Assembly (NCBI RefSeq): GCF_019393635.1
Contig: NC_057861.1
Coordinates: 88,208,827 to 88,272,826 of the forward strand
Direction of reading: 5' to 3'
DNA length: 64,000 nt
Source: Dromiciops gliroides
Lineage: Eukaryota; Chordata; Mammalia; Microbiotheria; Microbiotheriidae
The notes beneath the pieces were generated by a model. The model searched no databases and was not told the origin of the DNA. It saw only the letters and a program-made list of their open reading frames with translations. A program made the translations under genes and the position numbers. Every line of letters begins with the position of its first letter. Within the stretch, counting starts at the first letter, position 1. Positions 22,215-33,170 of this stretch are shown here, in pieces.

Positions 22215-22924
22215 GCATGGCATCCTCAGCCAGGTTGCCTCCTAGGTGGAGTGAGGTAATGGTGAAATGGGAGAAGAAGGGAATTGGCAGGAGGGATAAT
22301 ATAGTGAGATAGAGGGAAAGTGTATTTCCCTGGGTAATGGGAAAGAAAACAACACCCTATAGCTTATAACAAGGAAGGGGGAAGAAAACATAGAAAACAT
22401 TTTTAACAAGTTTATTCTAAGAAAAATAAGATGCTTTTCCTTCTCCCCCCCCCTTTTTTTTGGTAGGTTTGGCGTGGGAGAGGAGAGAGAGGCAGATATT
22501 TCAGTTACAGTCTCCATTAAAAAACTGTTATAACTTTGGCTTTCTCTGTTATTTTCTTCTGACCTGATTTCTTATGTTCTTTTTCTGCCCTGTTTTTCTC
22601 TGTGTGGAAAAGAAAATTCAATGTTTGTTACTTTTAAAAATGAAGTAATCTCTCTTAAAAAAAAAAAAAAAGGAGTTCAAGTCACCAGCATTATTCTAGG
22701 TTTCTGCCCTACCTCCAATTAAATAATTTCTTTGATAGCCTCCAAACAGTTTTCTGGAAGCCAAGGAAAGTAGCTTGATGAGAAGGTGGTGGGGAGGCAT
22801 TTCAGGCCAGCAGATGACTTCATATGACCCTGACAGACTGGAGGGGAGAGTCTGGATGGGGCAGTGATGAGGAGAAGGCTATTTGGGCTTAACTTCTGAC
22901 CTCCATGACTTCCTGAAGCTTTCA
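22215..22924. other. Unassigned sequence
   Basis: Contains a C-run/T-run junction near 22446-22462 and an A-run near 22660-22672. No recognisable gene or repeat family. Confidence 0.4.
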
Positions 22925-23105
22925 GAAAAGAGATCCTTAAATTTGGAGACCAGTGACCTGGCTTGAAATTCATCCAGTGCCACTTGAGCAAACTACCTCA
23001 CCTCCCTAAGCCTCAGTTTTATCATTGGTAAAATGGGGAAAATAATTTCCTTATAACCCCTTGGGCTAGCTGGAGGAACAAATTTGATAATAATAATAAC
23101 TGTAA
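22925..23105 (+). repeat. MIR-family relic
   Basis: 'gagcaaactacctcacctcc', 'cctcagttttatcattggta' and 'taataataataactgtaata'. Confidence 0.65.
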
Positions 23106-23504
23106 TATATGTATAGAGATATGCAAATAGCATACACATATGTGTATATGCATAAAAGTCAATTTATTTCTAAATCAAGGCCCCTGTTAGAGGGCTGTCT
23201 TGGGCCAACTAATCTTTTGTACTTTATGTAGTTTTCTTACTAATTTGGGGGGCTTTCCCTAGTTTTCTTAGATATTTTACAGGCCTCAGCTTTCCCTTAC
23301 CTTTTGGTTGTTTCAGACCTTCTCTGACTTCTTAGACACCTTAGTTTGCAAGGTAGCAGGCTTGATGCCCACATCTAACCTGCCCTAGTTCTGAGAAGCT
23401 ATCTTTGGTTCATCACAAGCCTCAGTGTCTCCCCCAGCCCTTCTGCCTTTGGACATAGCAAGTACCCCTTCAGATTTTGCTTCAATGCTAGCTGATCTCT
23501 CTTG

Positions 23505-23755
23505 ATTTTTTCTCATTGTTCAGTCTTGTCTGACTCTTTGTGACCACATTTGGGGTTTTCTTGCAATGATATTGGAGTGGTTTGCCATCTCCTTTTCCAG
23601 CTCATTTTACAGATGTGGAACTGGGGCAAATAGGGTTAAGTGACTTACCCAGGTCACATAGCTAAATAAGCACATGGCTAGAATTAAACTCAGGCTTTCC
23701 TGATTCTAACTAGGCCTGGTACTCTATCCTCTGCACCATCTAGCTGCCCCTAAAA
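23505..23755 (-). mobile_element. MAR1-type SINE with RTE-like tail
   Basis: Left end is the RTE/BovB-like tail complement ('gtctgactctttgtgaccac', 'attggagtggtttgccatct'), right end the SINE head ('caccatctagctgcccct'). Full composite layout, moderately diverged. Confidence 0.85.
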
Positions 23756-23879
23756 CAAAACAAAACAAAATAAAAAGCCAACCACATTCTTGGTTCTCCT
23801 CAACTTTAATGCCTTCCCTTTGTTAATTGTTGCTATCTAGTCACATCCAATTCTTTGTGACCCCATTTTTGTTTCTTTG

Positions 23880-24297
23880 GCCCCTCAAGCCCTACCAATC
23901 TTAAACTTTACTCCCCTGCATGTAACATGCAATCCATTGATAATAACCTTGCTGATTTTTTTTACCTTGCTGATTCTTACATAAGACACTCTATATCCTG
24001 ATTCTATGCATTCATTCCCAGAATTCTCTTCCTCCTCACTTCTCCTTTCCTTCAAGTAAAAGTTAAAATCCCACTCTATAAGAGACACTTTCATTCCCCC
24101 TTAATGTGAGGGCTTTCTTACTGAGATCACTTCCAGTTTACCCTGTGTATGCCTCATATATGTATGTAGCTATTTGCATGTTGTCCCACTCTTTTGAATG
24201 TAAACTCTTTTAACATAGGGACTGCTTTTGCCTTTCTTTGTATCCCCAGTACCTTAGAACAGTGCCTGACACATTATAATCACTTAATAAATGATTG
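23880..24297 (+). repeat. L2 LINE 3' region relic
   Basis: 'ttccttcaagtaaaagttaa', 'acactttcattcccccttaa', then 'aatgtaaactcttttaacat', 'cagtaccttagaacagtgcc' and 'acttaataaatgat'. This is the longest L2 piece here, covering the end of ORF2 and the 3' terminus. Confidence 0.7.
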
Positions 24298-24430
24298 GGA
24301 CAGCTAGATTCCTCTGTGGAGAGAGCATAGGGCCTGGAATCAGGATAATATGAGTTCAAATATGGCTTCAGACATTTATCACTTTGCCTGATTTGCCTCA
24401 GTTCCCTCATCTATAAATTCAGGTAATCCA
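24298..24430 (+). repeat. SINE/MIR-like relic
   Basis: 'gggacagctagattcctctg' head, 'aatatgagttcaaatatggc', truncated before 'cagttccctcatctataaat'. It abuts the UBL5 retropseudogene. Confidence 0.6.
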
Positions 24431-24442
24431 ATCGGGTCAGTT

Positions 24443-24715
24443 TGAAGTCATTGTCATCAATGCAATCTTGCCATGTGAAGTGCAACACTAACGAAGCAAT
24501 AGAAGAACTGAAGAAACTGTGGCTCGGACAGGTACCCATTGGACCAAGATCATACTTAAGAAATAGTATACAGTCTTCAAGAACCACACGACCCTGGGGG
24601 ACTATGAGATCCCTGATGGAATGAACCTGAAGCTTTATTACCAATAGAGGCAGCAACACCCATCCCTAAAATATGCACCACTCCTCTCTTTATAAAAGTC
24701 TAATAAAATAACTTT
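24443..24715 (+). pseudogene. UBL5: UBL5 processed pseudogene
   Basis: UBL5 (Hub1) is a 73-residue ubiquitin-like protein that works in pre-mRNA splicing without being conjugated. The relic spans almost the whole reading frame without introns. 'VKCNTNEAIEELKKL' is followed, after a frame change, by residues matching the C-terminal half and ending in 'DYEIPDGMNLKLYYQ' plus the stop at 24645-24647. The family C-terminus is the di-tyrosine YYQ, seen here. Disablements are a degraded start, at least one frameshift near 24520 and a Trp codon changed to TAG (24564-24566). Downstream 'ctctttataaaagtctaata' holds an AATAAA-type signal near 24702. No poly(A) tail remains. It is non-functional; the parent must lie elsewhere. 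Confidence 0.85.
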
Positions 24716-24806
24716 GATACTTAAGAAAATTCCTAATATTATTTGTATTGACTTAATATTTGTATTACCTACTCACCTACAAGGGAGTTATGAGAAAAGA
24801 ATTTTA

Positions 24807-25016
24807 TTATTTATTTATTTATTTTTGTTTATTCATTCATTCATTCATTTATATATTTATATATTTATATATTTATTTATTTATGGGGCAATGAGGGTTC
24901 AGTGACTTGTCCAGGGTCACACAGCTAGTAAGGTCCAGTGTCTAAGGCCGGATTTGAACTCAGGTCCTCCTGAATCCAGGGCCAATGGTTTATCCACTGT
25001 ACCAGCTAGCTGCCCC
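24807..25016 (-). mobile_element. Young marsupial SINE with expanded (TTTA)n tail
   Basis: Antisense SINE whose A-tail complement has become an 80-bp TTTA/TTCA/TATA microsatellite (24807-24885). The duplication aaagaatttta flanks it (24796-24806 and 25021-25031). Confidence 0.88.
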
Positions 25017-25864
25017 AAGGAAAGAATTTTAATTCAATAATTTAAATGCTATAAAATTTAAGTTATTTTTTAAAGAATCATACAATTCCTATATGCTTTA
25101 TTATTTATTATCAGATTTTCCTTAGTTTTTCATTTAATTCTGTAATCAGGCTTATAAATCCCTGGCCATCTTGGTTAAATGATAATGTTTGTGAGAGGAT
25201 TCTGGGAAGATAGTGAAGTAGGTCAAAAAACTTTCAAATCTCCAAATCTCCTCCACAAAGAAAGACAGAACATAGCCTCATAGCAGCAGAAATACATTGA
25301 GGGTAAAGAAGATGCCCTTCTAAGCCAATTTGAGAAGACCCCATGAAAGATGGGACCTCCTAGGCAGAGGTTCACCTTGAGTAGAGAGCAAACATCTCTC
25401 AGCTGACTCCACAGAATCAACAAACAAGCCCAAGGGCAGCTTTATTGAAACGGAGCCTTGGCCTTAGCAACTATTATCTCACAGACAGTGTGGGGGTCTG
25501 ACTGTTGAGCAAGAGAAGATTGAAAGACCTTCCATTGTTGAGAGATGCCAAGCACAGCTATGTTGACCAGACATATCCCCAGAAGTGACTGTGGGGAGAA
25601 GGAGCTAGCACATATTTGATGAGGGTAGTAGTGAAGGGTGGGGACCCTGTGGGCTGTGGGAACCTGCAGGACAGCAGAGTACTTTGATCTAGTTCCAGAG
25701 CAGAGAGGACAGCTGTAATTTGCAGGCACAAAAGGGAACTCAGGGAACAAAATCATTTTCTGGACTATGTGGCTGGGGGCCTAGGTATAGCTTAGGAGTG
25801 AAGAGGAGAGCCTGAGTTTGGGCCCTGAGACAGACGTCAGAGAATAACTGCTAAAAAAATAAAA

Positions 25865-25960
25865 TTTTAAATAAAATATATGTATACATACATTTATATG
25901 TATACATACATGTATATGCATGTGTACATGTGTATGTATATGTACATGTACATGTATGTA
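25865..25960. repeat. TATG/TACA microsatellite
   Basis: Alternating tatgta/catgta units, about 95 bp, on the left of the nested SINE. A matching tract lies on its right (26155-26265), so the SINE may have landed within or beside one repeat array. Confidence 0.85.
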
Positions 25961-25971
25961 AGATTTTATTA

Positions 25972-26122
25972 GGGGCAACTAGATGGTACAGTGGATAGAG
26001 CACTGGCCCTGGATTCAGGAGGACCGGAGTTCAAATCTGGCCTCAGACACTTAACACATACTAGCTGTGTGACCCTGGGCAAGTCACTTAACCCCAACTG
26101 CCTCACCAAAAAACCCCCACAA
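25972..26122 (+). mobile_element. Young marsupial SINE, nested in L1
   Basis: Complete copy; duplication attttatta flanks it (25963-25971 and 26123-26131). Confidence 0.9.
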
Positions 26123-26154
26123 ATTTTATTAGCAGTTATTTTATTTACTAGCAG

Positions 26155-26265
26155 TATATACATGTGCATGCATATGTGTATACATATACATACACATACA
26201 CCTATATGTATATTGTATACTTACACATGTACACTCATATATGAATGCATGCATACATACATATA
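26155..26265. repeat. TACA/TATG microsatellite
   Basis: About 110 bp of catata/cacata/tgcata units. Confidence 0.85.
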
Positions 26266-26267
26266 AA

Positions 26268-27380
26268 AATGAGCAAGCAGAGGAGAAAGAGCCTGATCAT
26301 AGATGTTACTATGGGGATAGAGAAGATCTGGGTTCATATTCAGAGGAAGATCATGGAGCTAAAAGAGATGCTCCCTTTTCAATTAGAAATGTCAAATAGT
26401 CCCAAGCACAGAAAGAGTTCTTAGAAGAACTTAAAAAGGTCTTTAAAAACCAAACAAAAGAGACTGAAGAAAAATTGGAAAAAAATAAGAGCAATTCAAT
26501 AAAATTATGAAAAGAAAACCAACAAATTTGAAATAGAGAACCAAAAGCTTACAGAAGAAAATAATTCCTTGAAAACTAGAATTCAGCAAGGGGAACATAA
26601 TAATGTCCCAAGATAACAAGAAATCATAAAACAAAACCAAAAGAATGAAAAAATAGAAGAGAAAGAAAAACATCTCATCAGAAAAAGAAACAAACAACTG
26701 ATCTGGAGAACAGATCGAGGAGAAAGAATATAAGAATAATAGCACTACCTAAAAATTACAATTAAAAGATTTTGTTTCAACGTTACAATAAATCATCAAG
26801 GAAAATTGCCCTGAAGTTTTAGAACAGCAAGGCAAAGCAGAAATAGTAAAAAAAATCCATCATTCACCACTTGAAAGAAATACCAGGACTGGGGGCAGCG
26901 AGGTGGCACAGTGGATACAGCTCTGCCCCTAAATTCAAGAATACTTGAGTTTAAATCTGGCCTCAGACACTTGACACTTACTAGCTGTGTGACCCTGGAC
27001 AAGTCACTTAACCCTCATTGCTCCACAAAAAAACAGAAAGAAAAGAAAAGAAATCCCAGGAGAAAAATGTACAGGAATATCACAGCTATGTTTCAAAGCT
27101 CCCAGGTTATCGAGAAAATATTAGAAGCAACAAGAAAAAAAAAAGAATAAACAATTTCAATATCATGGAGCTACAATAAGGATTACACAAGACGTAGCAA
27201 CTACTATACTGAATAACCATAGATCTTGGAATACTATATTCCATAGAGCAGAAGAGATGGAGTCATATAGCAGAAAAGCTGGGAGTTACAACCAAGGGTA
27301 ACTTAGAAATGTTACCTGTAAGAAAAAAAAATGGACATACAACAAATTGAAAGACTTTCAGGTTTTTGTGACAAAACCCC
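26268..27380 (+). pseudogene. L1 ORF1 relic, interrupted by a SINE
   Basis: 'atgagcaagcagaggagaaa' at about 26270 matches the start of ORF1 at 50194 (a Met-Ser-Lys/Gln-Gln-Arg-Lys opening). Then come an early stop, the Lys/Glu-rich coiled-coil region (26400-26700) and the RNA-binding C-terminal region (27060-27380). The reading frame is destroyed by stops and by the SINE at 26889-27047. Confidence 0.7.
26889..27047 (+). mobile_element. Young marsupial SINE, nested in L1 ORF1
   Basis: Flanked by aagaaataccagga (26875-26888) and aagaaatcccagga (27048-27061), 13 of 14 matching. The A-tail carries aaaag repeats. Confidence 0.92.
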
Positions 27381-27953
27381 CAGAACTTAAGGTAAAATTC
27401 AACATATAACATCCAAGGGAAATATAAAATAAACATTAAAGACCAATTATAAGGGACTCAGTAAGGACACAGTATTTACTTCTTATATGTGAAAGTATAA
27501 GCAGTGCCTTTTTGACTGTCATTATTATTTGGGTAGTTTGATAGAAACAATATGGCTGACCTGAATATAGTGGAGCGATTCTATAAATAAATAAACAAAA
27601 ATTAAACAAATAAACAAACAAATAAATAAGTAAATGTATGAATGAAACTCTGTAGGGAGAGATGAAAAGAGTAATTACCTCATACAAATAAGGCATGAAA
27701 GGAAAAATTGATACAGAAGAAGCTAGTAGGCAGGTAGTAATGTACCTAATCACATCATAAATGGATTATAAGGAGAGAGGGAGTGGAGAGAACGTGAGGA
27801 GGAGTGGATACACTAAGGAATAGGAGGAAAAGCTAGCAGGTAGAATTACAGTAGAGGAAATAGAGGGATTTGACCAAAGGAGTCCCTCCTGATCAATTTA
27901 AATGAGCTTACAGGGTTTGAGACTTTGATTATTCCTCATTAGTTGGGGGCACC

Positions 27954-28300
27954 TAGATGGATAGAGTGAGTAGAGTTCAAAGCCTGTAGTCAGGAAGACC
28001 TGAGTTCAAATTGGGCCTCAGATATTATCTGTGTGATCATGTGCAATATTCCTCAGGATGACTGGAGATGACTCTGGATGTTTTAAGGCAATTGGGGTTA
28101 AGTGTCTTGCCCAGGGTCACACAGCTAGAGAGTATCTGAGGTGAGATTTGAACTCAGGTCCTCTGGATTCCAGGGCCAGGGCTTTATCCACTGCACCAAC
28201 TAGCTGACCCTTTTACATATGTAAAATGGGTGCAGAAGGAAATGGAAAACCACTCTAGTATCTTTGCCACGAAAAACCCAAATGGGACCCTAATATTGAG
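27954..28300 (+). mobile_element. MAR1-type composite, interrupted
   Basis: Head 'gggggcacctagatggatag' and 'gacctgagttcaaattgggc' (27954-28048), a short 'ggatgactggagatgactct' segment of the unnamed marsupial repeat, an antisense SINE (28085-28210), then the RTE-like tail 'agaaggaaatggaaaaccac' (28215-28300). Best read as an older MAR1 split by a younger SINE. Confidence 0.6.
28085..28210 (-). mobile_element. Young marsupial SINE inside the MAR1 composite
   Basis: 'ggcaattggggttaagtgtc' through 'ccaactagctgaccc'; antisense, slightly short of full length. Confidence 0.85.
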
Positions 28301-29034
28301 GCGATTCACCCAAATAATGCTCCGTATATCAAATTTTGGCCCTCACAATATACAAGCATACACACATACACATATATATGTTATTTGTGAAACACTGTGA
28401 ACCCCTTACTATTTTTTTTAAATTTTCTGTAAAGTAGAATGAAGGCTATCCTATAACTAATATATGATGTTACCTTGAGTACTTGTAGAGGATTAGGAAA
28501 CTCTTTTGCTCTTTTCTGATGATCTAGAAATAAACTCCTCTGAGATTTCAAAGAGAATTGTGGGTAAGACAAAATAAACCAAGGAGAGTTATTGGAGGTA
28601 GGAAGAGCTGCCTTACAGATCCAACCCAATCCATTAAGCTCAGAATTCAGAGGCACTGGACCACTGCTTACAAAAAGAATGAAGATTATAATAATGGTGG
28701 CTATCATTTAAATAGTACTGTAAATTTTGCAAAATATTTTTTTCCAAGGAACAAGGAGAATCCTTTATAGTTTGTCAGAGTGTGGGATTAGGCTAGTGGT
28801 AACAAAAGAGAGGGAGAAAAAAGTGCTAAACTACTGAGACAGCAATTTATTGTAAAAATTGTTCCTGAAGCATTTTTTCCCACAGGTTCAGTCAACAAAA
28901 TTAATAATATCCTAAGGCTTTGAAGAAAGTAAGGATTGAAATAAATGGTTCATTTACTAATAATCATGCCTTGTAACTAACCAGAAGCTTAGCCAATCCC
29001 AAAGAAAGAAGAAAACAAGCAGTTTTGGGGGGTT
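28301..29034. other. Unassigned sequence
   Basis: AT-rich; 28620-28770 has a weak MIR-like 'ggtggctatcatttaaatag'. Nothing else recognised. Confidence 0.4.
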
Positions 29035-29955
29035 TTATCTTACTGAATTTTATTTTTCCCCAATTACATTTAAAAACATTTTTAACATGAACTTTTAAAA
29101 CTTTATTTTCCAAATTCTCTTCCTCCCTCCCTTCTCACCCCCACCCTTAAGAATGCAAGCAATTCAGGGGCAGCTAGGTGGCACAGTGGATAGAGCAGCG
29201 GCCCTGGATTCAGGAGTACTTGAGTTCAAATTTGGCCTCAGACACTTGACACTTACTACCTGTGTGACCCTGGGCAAGTCACTTAACCCCAAATGCCTCA
29301 CCAAAAAAAAATGCAAGCAATTCAAAATAAGTTATACATATATGTAGTCATGCAAAACATTTCCATATTAGTCAGGTTGTGAAAGAAAACACGAAAAAAA
29401 ATTTAAGAAAAAAAATTTTAAATATGCTTCAATCTGTATGCAGACACCATCAATTCTTTGGAGATGGATTGTATTTTTCATAAGTACTTCAGAGTTGCCT
29501 TGGATCATTGCAAGAGCCAAGTCATTCACAGCTGATCATCTTGCAATATTGCTGTTGCTTTGTATATAATACATCTCATTTTGCATCAACTTATGTAAAG
29601 CTTTCCAGCTTTTTCTGAGAGCAACCTGCTCATTATTTCTTACAGCACAATAGTGTTCCATCATAATCTCATGCCATAATTTTTTCAGCCATTCTCCAAT
29701 TGATGGGCATCTCCTCAATTTCTAATTCTTTGCACCATAAAAGGGCTGCCATATATTTTGTATATATAGGTCTTTTAACTTTTTGCTTTTTATCTCTTTT
29801 TGGATACTTGCATAGTGGTAGTATTACTAGGTCAAAGGGTATATATGGTTTTATAGCCCTTTGGCCATAGTTCCAAATTGCTCTACAGAATGTTTGAATC
29901 AGTTTACAACTCCACCAACAGTGCATTAATGTGTCATTTTCCCCATATCCCCTAC
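29035..29955 (-). mobile_element. 5'-truncated L1: ORF2 C-terminus and 3' UTR
   Basis: The minus-strand frame 29926-29669 has the ORF2 C-terminal pattern (MHCWWSCKLIQ, then IPFDLVILPL) and 29718-29536 continues with 'GEWLKKLWHEIMMEHYCAVR'. The 3' UTR runs to about 29035. Frames are broken by stops. A SINE is inserted in the 3' UTR. Confidence 0.85.
29167..29310 (+). mobile_element. Young marsupial SINE with perfect 14-bp duplication
   Basis: Full SINE inside the L1 3' UTR. The duplication atgcaagcaattca is identical on both sides (29153-29166 and 29311-29324), which fixes the ends to the base. Confidence 0.96.
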
Positions 29956-30170
29956 AACATTTAAAACAAGCATTTATTAAGCACTGAGATGCAGCAGTTG
30001 CTTTTCAAATATTATCTCATTTGTTCTTCACAAAAACCCTGAGAGGTAGGTCCTATTATTATGCCCATTATACATTTGAAAAAACTGAGGCAGACAGTTG
30101 AAGTGGTTTGCCAAGGCTCACCAAGTTGATCTCAATAAATCCCCTCAAGTCCCTTTCTACTCTGAGATTC
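29956..30170 (-). repeat. MIR3-like relic
   Basis: 'tctcatttgttcttcacaaa', 'gaaaaaactgaggcagacag': antisense MIR3. Confidence 0.7.
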
Positions 30171-30524
30171 CATCATTCTGCAGTTGTCACATGGCCAGTA
30201 TTTAAACCAGTAGCAAAGTAGAATGTTATGAAAGGACATTATGAAAAGACACTATAGGGAAACATTTAATTTCAATAAACTTAGAGTTTGTTGAATAGAA
30301 GCTTTTGCCATTTGGCTGAGTGGAGCCAAATTTTGAGGTTAAAGTCAAAAAGATCTAGGTCATACAGAAAAAGCTGATTTTTGGGATATACTCCATAAAA
30401 CTCAATTGGACAAGAGAGTTAGGTAAATGAGAAGTTAGCATTTCAACAAGTGGTTTAATTTTTTTACTCCCTCAATTGGATGTAGAAAAGAGATGACAAC
30501 TGAATGAAAGGAAATGATAGAGTC

Positions 30525-30785
30525 TGAGTTAGAAAGGACAAGAAAACTTCCAATCCCTAATTAATGGATGAATCCTTTCAATAGCATGCCTGACAAGTAG
30601 TCATCTAGCCTCTACCTTGATTATCTCCAGGGATAAGAGACTCACTACATATAAAGGAAATCATTTCCATTCTTGCAATGTTCTAATTATTCAGAAGTTG
30701 TTCCTCATATTCAGATTAATCCTGTGTCCATTTAACTAACACTCATTGTGTCTAGCTTTTGTCTTCTGGAGCAATGGACTGTTAA
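30525..30785 (-). repeat. CR1/L3 3' region relic
   Basis: 'ctagcctctaccttgattat', 'gggataagagactcactaca', 'ttctaattattcagaagttg': antisense CR1/L3 3' end. Confidence 0.6.
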
Positions 30786-30799
30786 AATTGTAGGTAGAA

Positions 30800-31000
30800 T
30801 ATTAGAAGTTGCAGATCTAAACCATCTTATAAACCATTTTATCCAAACTTTTTTATTGATAAGGAAACTGAGGCACAGAGAGTTAGCAACTTTCCCAAAG
30901 AAACATGGTTAATAAAATATCAGAACTGGCATTCACTATCTTCTGATTCCAAAACCAGAGCTTTTACCTCTATGGCACAACATGACTTCCCATATCATTG
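30800..31000 (-). repeat. MIR-family relic
   Basis: 'gataaggaaactgaggcaca' and 'aactttcccaaagaaacatg'. Confidence 0.55.
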
Positions 31001-31134
31001 CACAAGGTATCTAATAAGAGAAGATAGAATCTTAGAGATGGGAGTGATCACTGACTCTCTTTTCTAACTATTACTTTAATAAGGAAATTTTAGAGTTTAA
31101 AAAAATTAAAGTCAAGCTCACTGATCCACAGTTT

Positions 31135-31415
31135 GTGAATTATTTTATTGTTGTTGTTGTTTACTTGTTTTTCAGTCATGTGCAAATCTTCCTCACTCTG
31201 TTTGGGGTTTTCTTGGCAAAGATACTATAGTGATTTGCCATTTCCTTCTCCAGCTCATTTTACAGATGAAGAACTGAGGCAAACAGAGTTAAGTCACTTG
31301 CCCAGGGTTATCTAGCTAATAAGTAACTGAGGCTGAATTCGAATTCAGGAAAAGGTATCTTTCTGACTACAGGCCCAGTGCTCTATTCATTGCCATCACT
31401 TACCTGCCCATTTTA
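31135..31415 (-). mobile_element. MAR1-type SINE with RTE-like tail
   Basis: Left: 'tattgttgttgttgtttact', 'ggggttttcttggcaaagat', 'gtgatttgccatttccttct'. Right: the SINE core complement and 'cacttacctgccc'. Complete composite. Confidence 0.85.
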
Positions 31416-32909
31416 TGAACTCTATTCTCCTCTGTATTTTTGGAAATCAAGAAAAATTGTGCCCTTATACAGTCCAACAATGACTCTCTCTTTCTCCACA
31501 GTATTTCAAGGATCATCCAGAACAACCCAACAATCTCATCCATCAGCTATTTTAGTAACCTTGGACAGAGCACATTTGGACATAATGACAAACTAAAAGG
31601 CAGCTAGGAGAACTTTGAAAATCTCTTCACTTAACTTATCTTTGACTTCAATGTCCTTGTAATGATTTTTGTTCTCACTTCCTACTCTGAAGATCATTCT
31701 CCTTGGCAAGGAAAAGAGTAATACTATAAGAATTGAAGAGTTATGCTTTCCTTGTGTCATCTTTTATCATCTTCCAGTTTACCCTGATCACCAGCCCTAT
31801 CCTTTCTTTGATCTTTTTCTTTCCTCCCAATGTAAATAAAAAAGTTCTTTTTTTGTTTTGTTCTTAGCATGCTCTGCCAACCTCAGCTCATTCTGAGTTT
31901 TTGCATATCTGATGCTACTCCTACAGGACTGTTACTCTTTTATATTCAGCTCTCACCTCTCCTTGTTTCCATCATCTGCACATATTTTTATATCTAATTT
32001 TGTCAATTATATCACTATGCAGTCACATTAATCTGATTAGATCACTCTCCCCTTTAGTCCTCATTGAAATTATTTGTTTTCATAACTATAGGGTGAGGGT
32101 ACAGAAACCATCAGTATACAGGAGTCTCAGATAAAGACCAATGCAGATTGGCACTTTCTCTGACATTGATCCCAGAGTGGTTCTGTGATTTACCAATGGT
32201 ATGTCAGAAATGGGACTTGAATCCAAGGGTTCAAGTTCCAAGGAATCCAAAGGATTCTTTGTTCCAAGGCCATATTTATACTATGTCATACTCTCTTTTG
32301 TAATTAAAATTCCAATTGATAATAAAAAGTGTAAATGTCACAGATCACAAAAGCAAGAGATCAATGGGTGATACAACTGACATAGAAGACTTCCTGGAGA
32401 AGTTAGGTTTTAAAGGGGAAGTAGGATTTGAATAGGGAGATGATGAATAAGGATGAATAATAATTCAAATAATAATTATTTGAATAAGGGAAAGGACATT
32501 CTAAGATGATGTAATAGGTTGAATAAAAGCAGCAAGGATGATTTGAGCATATAGAGTAAAGTGTCATGGAATCATCTGTGTAAAACTGGCTAGGACTATA
32601 GATATAAGATCATATAAATCCCTTATACTAAAGACGAGGAAACTGATGCCAGAAAGATTTTAAATGGAATAGGCAGGATTTGAGCTTTAATTTTTTAACT
32701 TGGAATCCAGTGCATTTTCCCCTTTAGGTCATTGCCTCATATTGAAGCCCTGAACATTAAAGAGGTTGGTTGGAATCATAATATCAGATGCTTGCTTAGA
32801 CTGATGTAGTTATATCATGAGCTCTCCCTTTGAAACTTCATTCTTGGATTTAAAAACACTTAGATTTTCTTTGAACCACTTGGAGGCTTCCTAGACCTCC
32901 AGGTATATG
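31416..32909. other. Unassigned, longest repeat-poor stretch
   Basis: No protein, RNA or repeat family recognised with confidence. 31620-32060 has alternating CT-rich and AT-rich blocks and an AATAAA-type motif near 31835. 32340-32560 weakly resembles the ancient long repeat ('gaagtaggatttgaataggg'). Confidence 0.4.
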
Positions 32910-33170
32910 AGAAGGAACCCAGTGAGGCACAATGGATAAAGCATTGGATTTGGAATTAGTAAGACCTGAGTTTGAATGCTGTCTCAGACACTTTCTAGAG
33001 CTATGATCTTGGGGAAGTCACCTAACCTATGTATACCTCATTTTCCTCATTAGCAAAATGGAGATATTAGTAGCACCTATTCACAGGATTGTTAGGATCA
33101 AATGAGCTGTGTAAAGCACTTTGTAAACTATAAGGCACTATATAAATGGTACTGATTATTATCAAAACAG
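32910..33170 (+). repeat. MIR/THER-like SINE, near full length
   Basis: 'cagtgaggcacaatggataa', 'gacctgagtttgaatgctgt', 'ctcattttcctcattagcaa', 'ggcactatataaatggtact'. Confidence 0.8.

Larger units (their letters stand above)
25197..27945 (+). mobile_element. L1 5' part: 5' UTR, ORF1 and spacer only
   Basis: Starts near 'ggattctgggaagatagtga', runs through a 5' UTR (to about 25860), an ORF1 relic (26268-27380) and a G-rich spacer ('ggagagagggagtggagaga'), then stops before any ORF2 sequence. It is interrupted by two young SINEs and two TATG/TACA microsatellites. Whether ORF2 was never present or was lost later cannot be told, because no 3' end follows. Confidence 0.7.
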
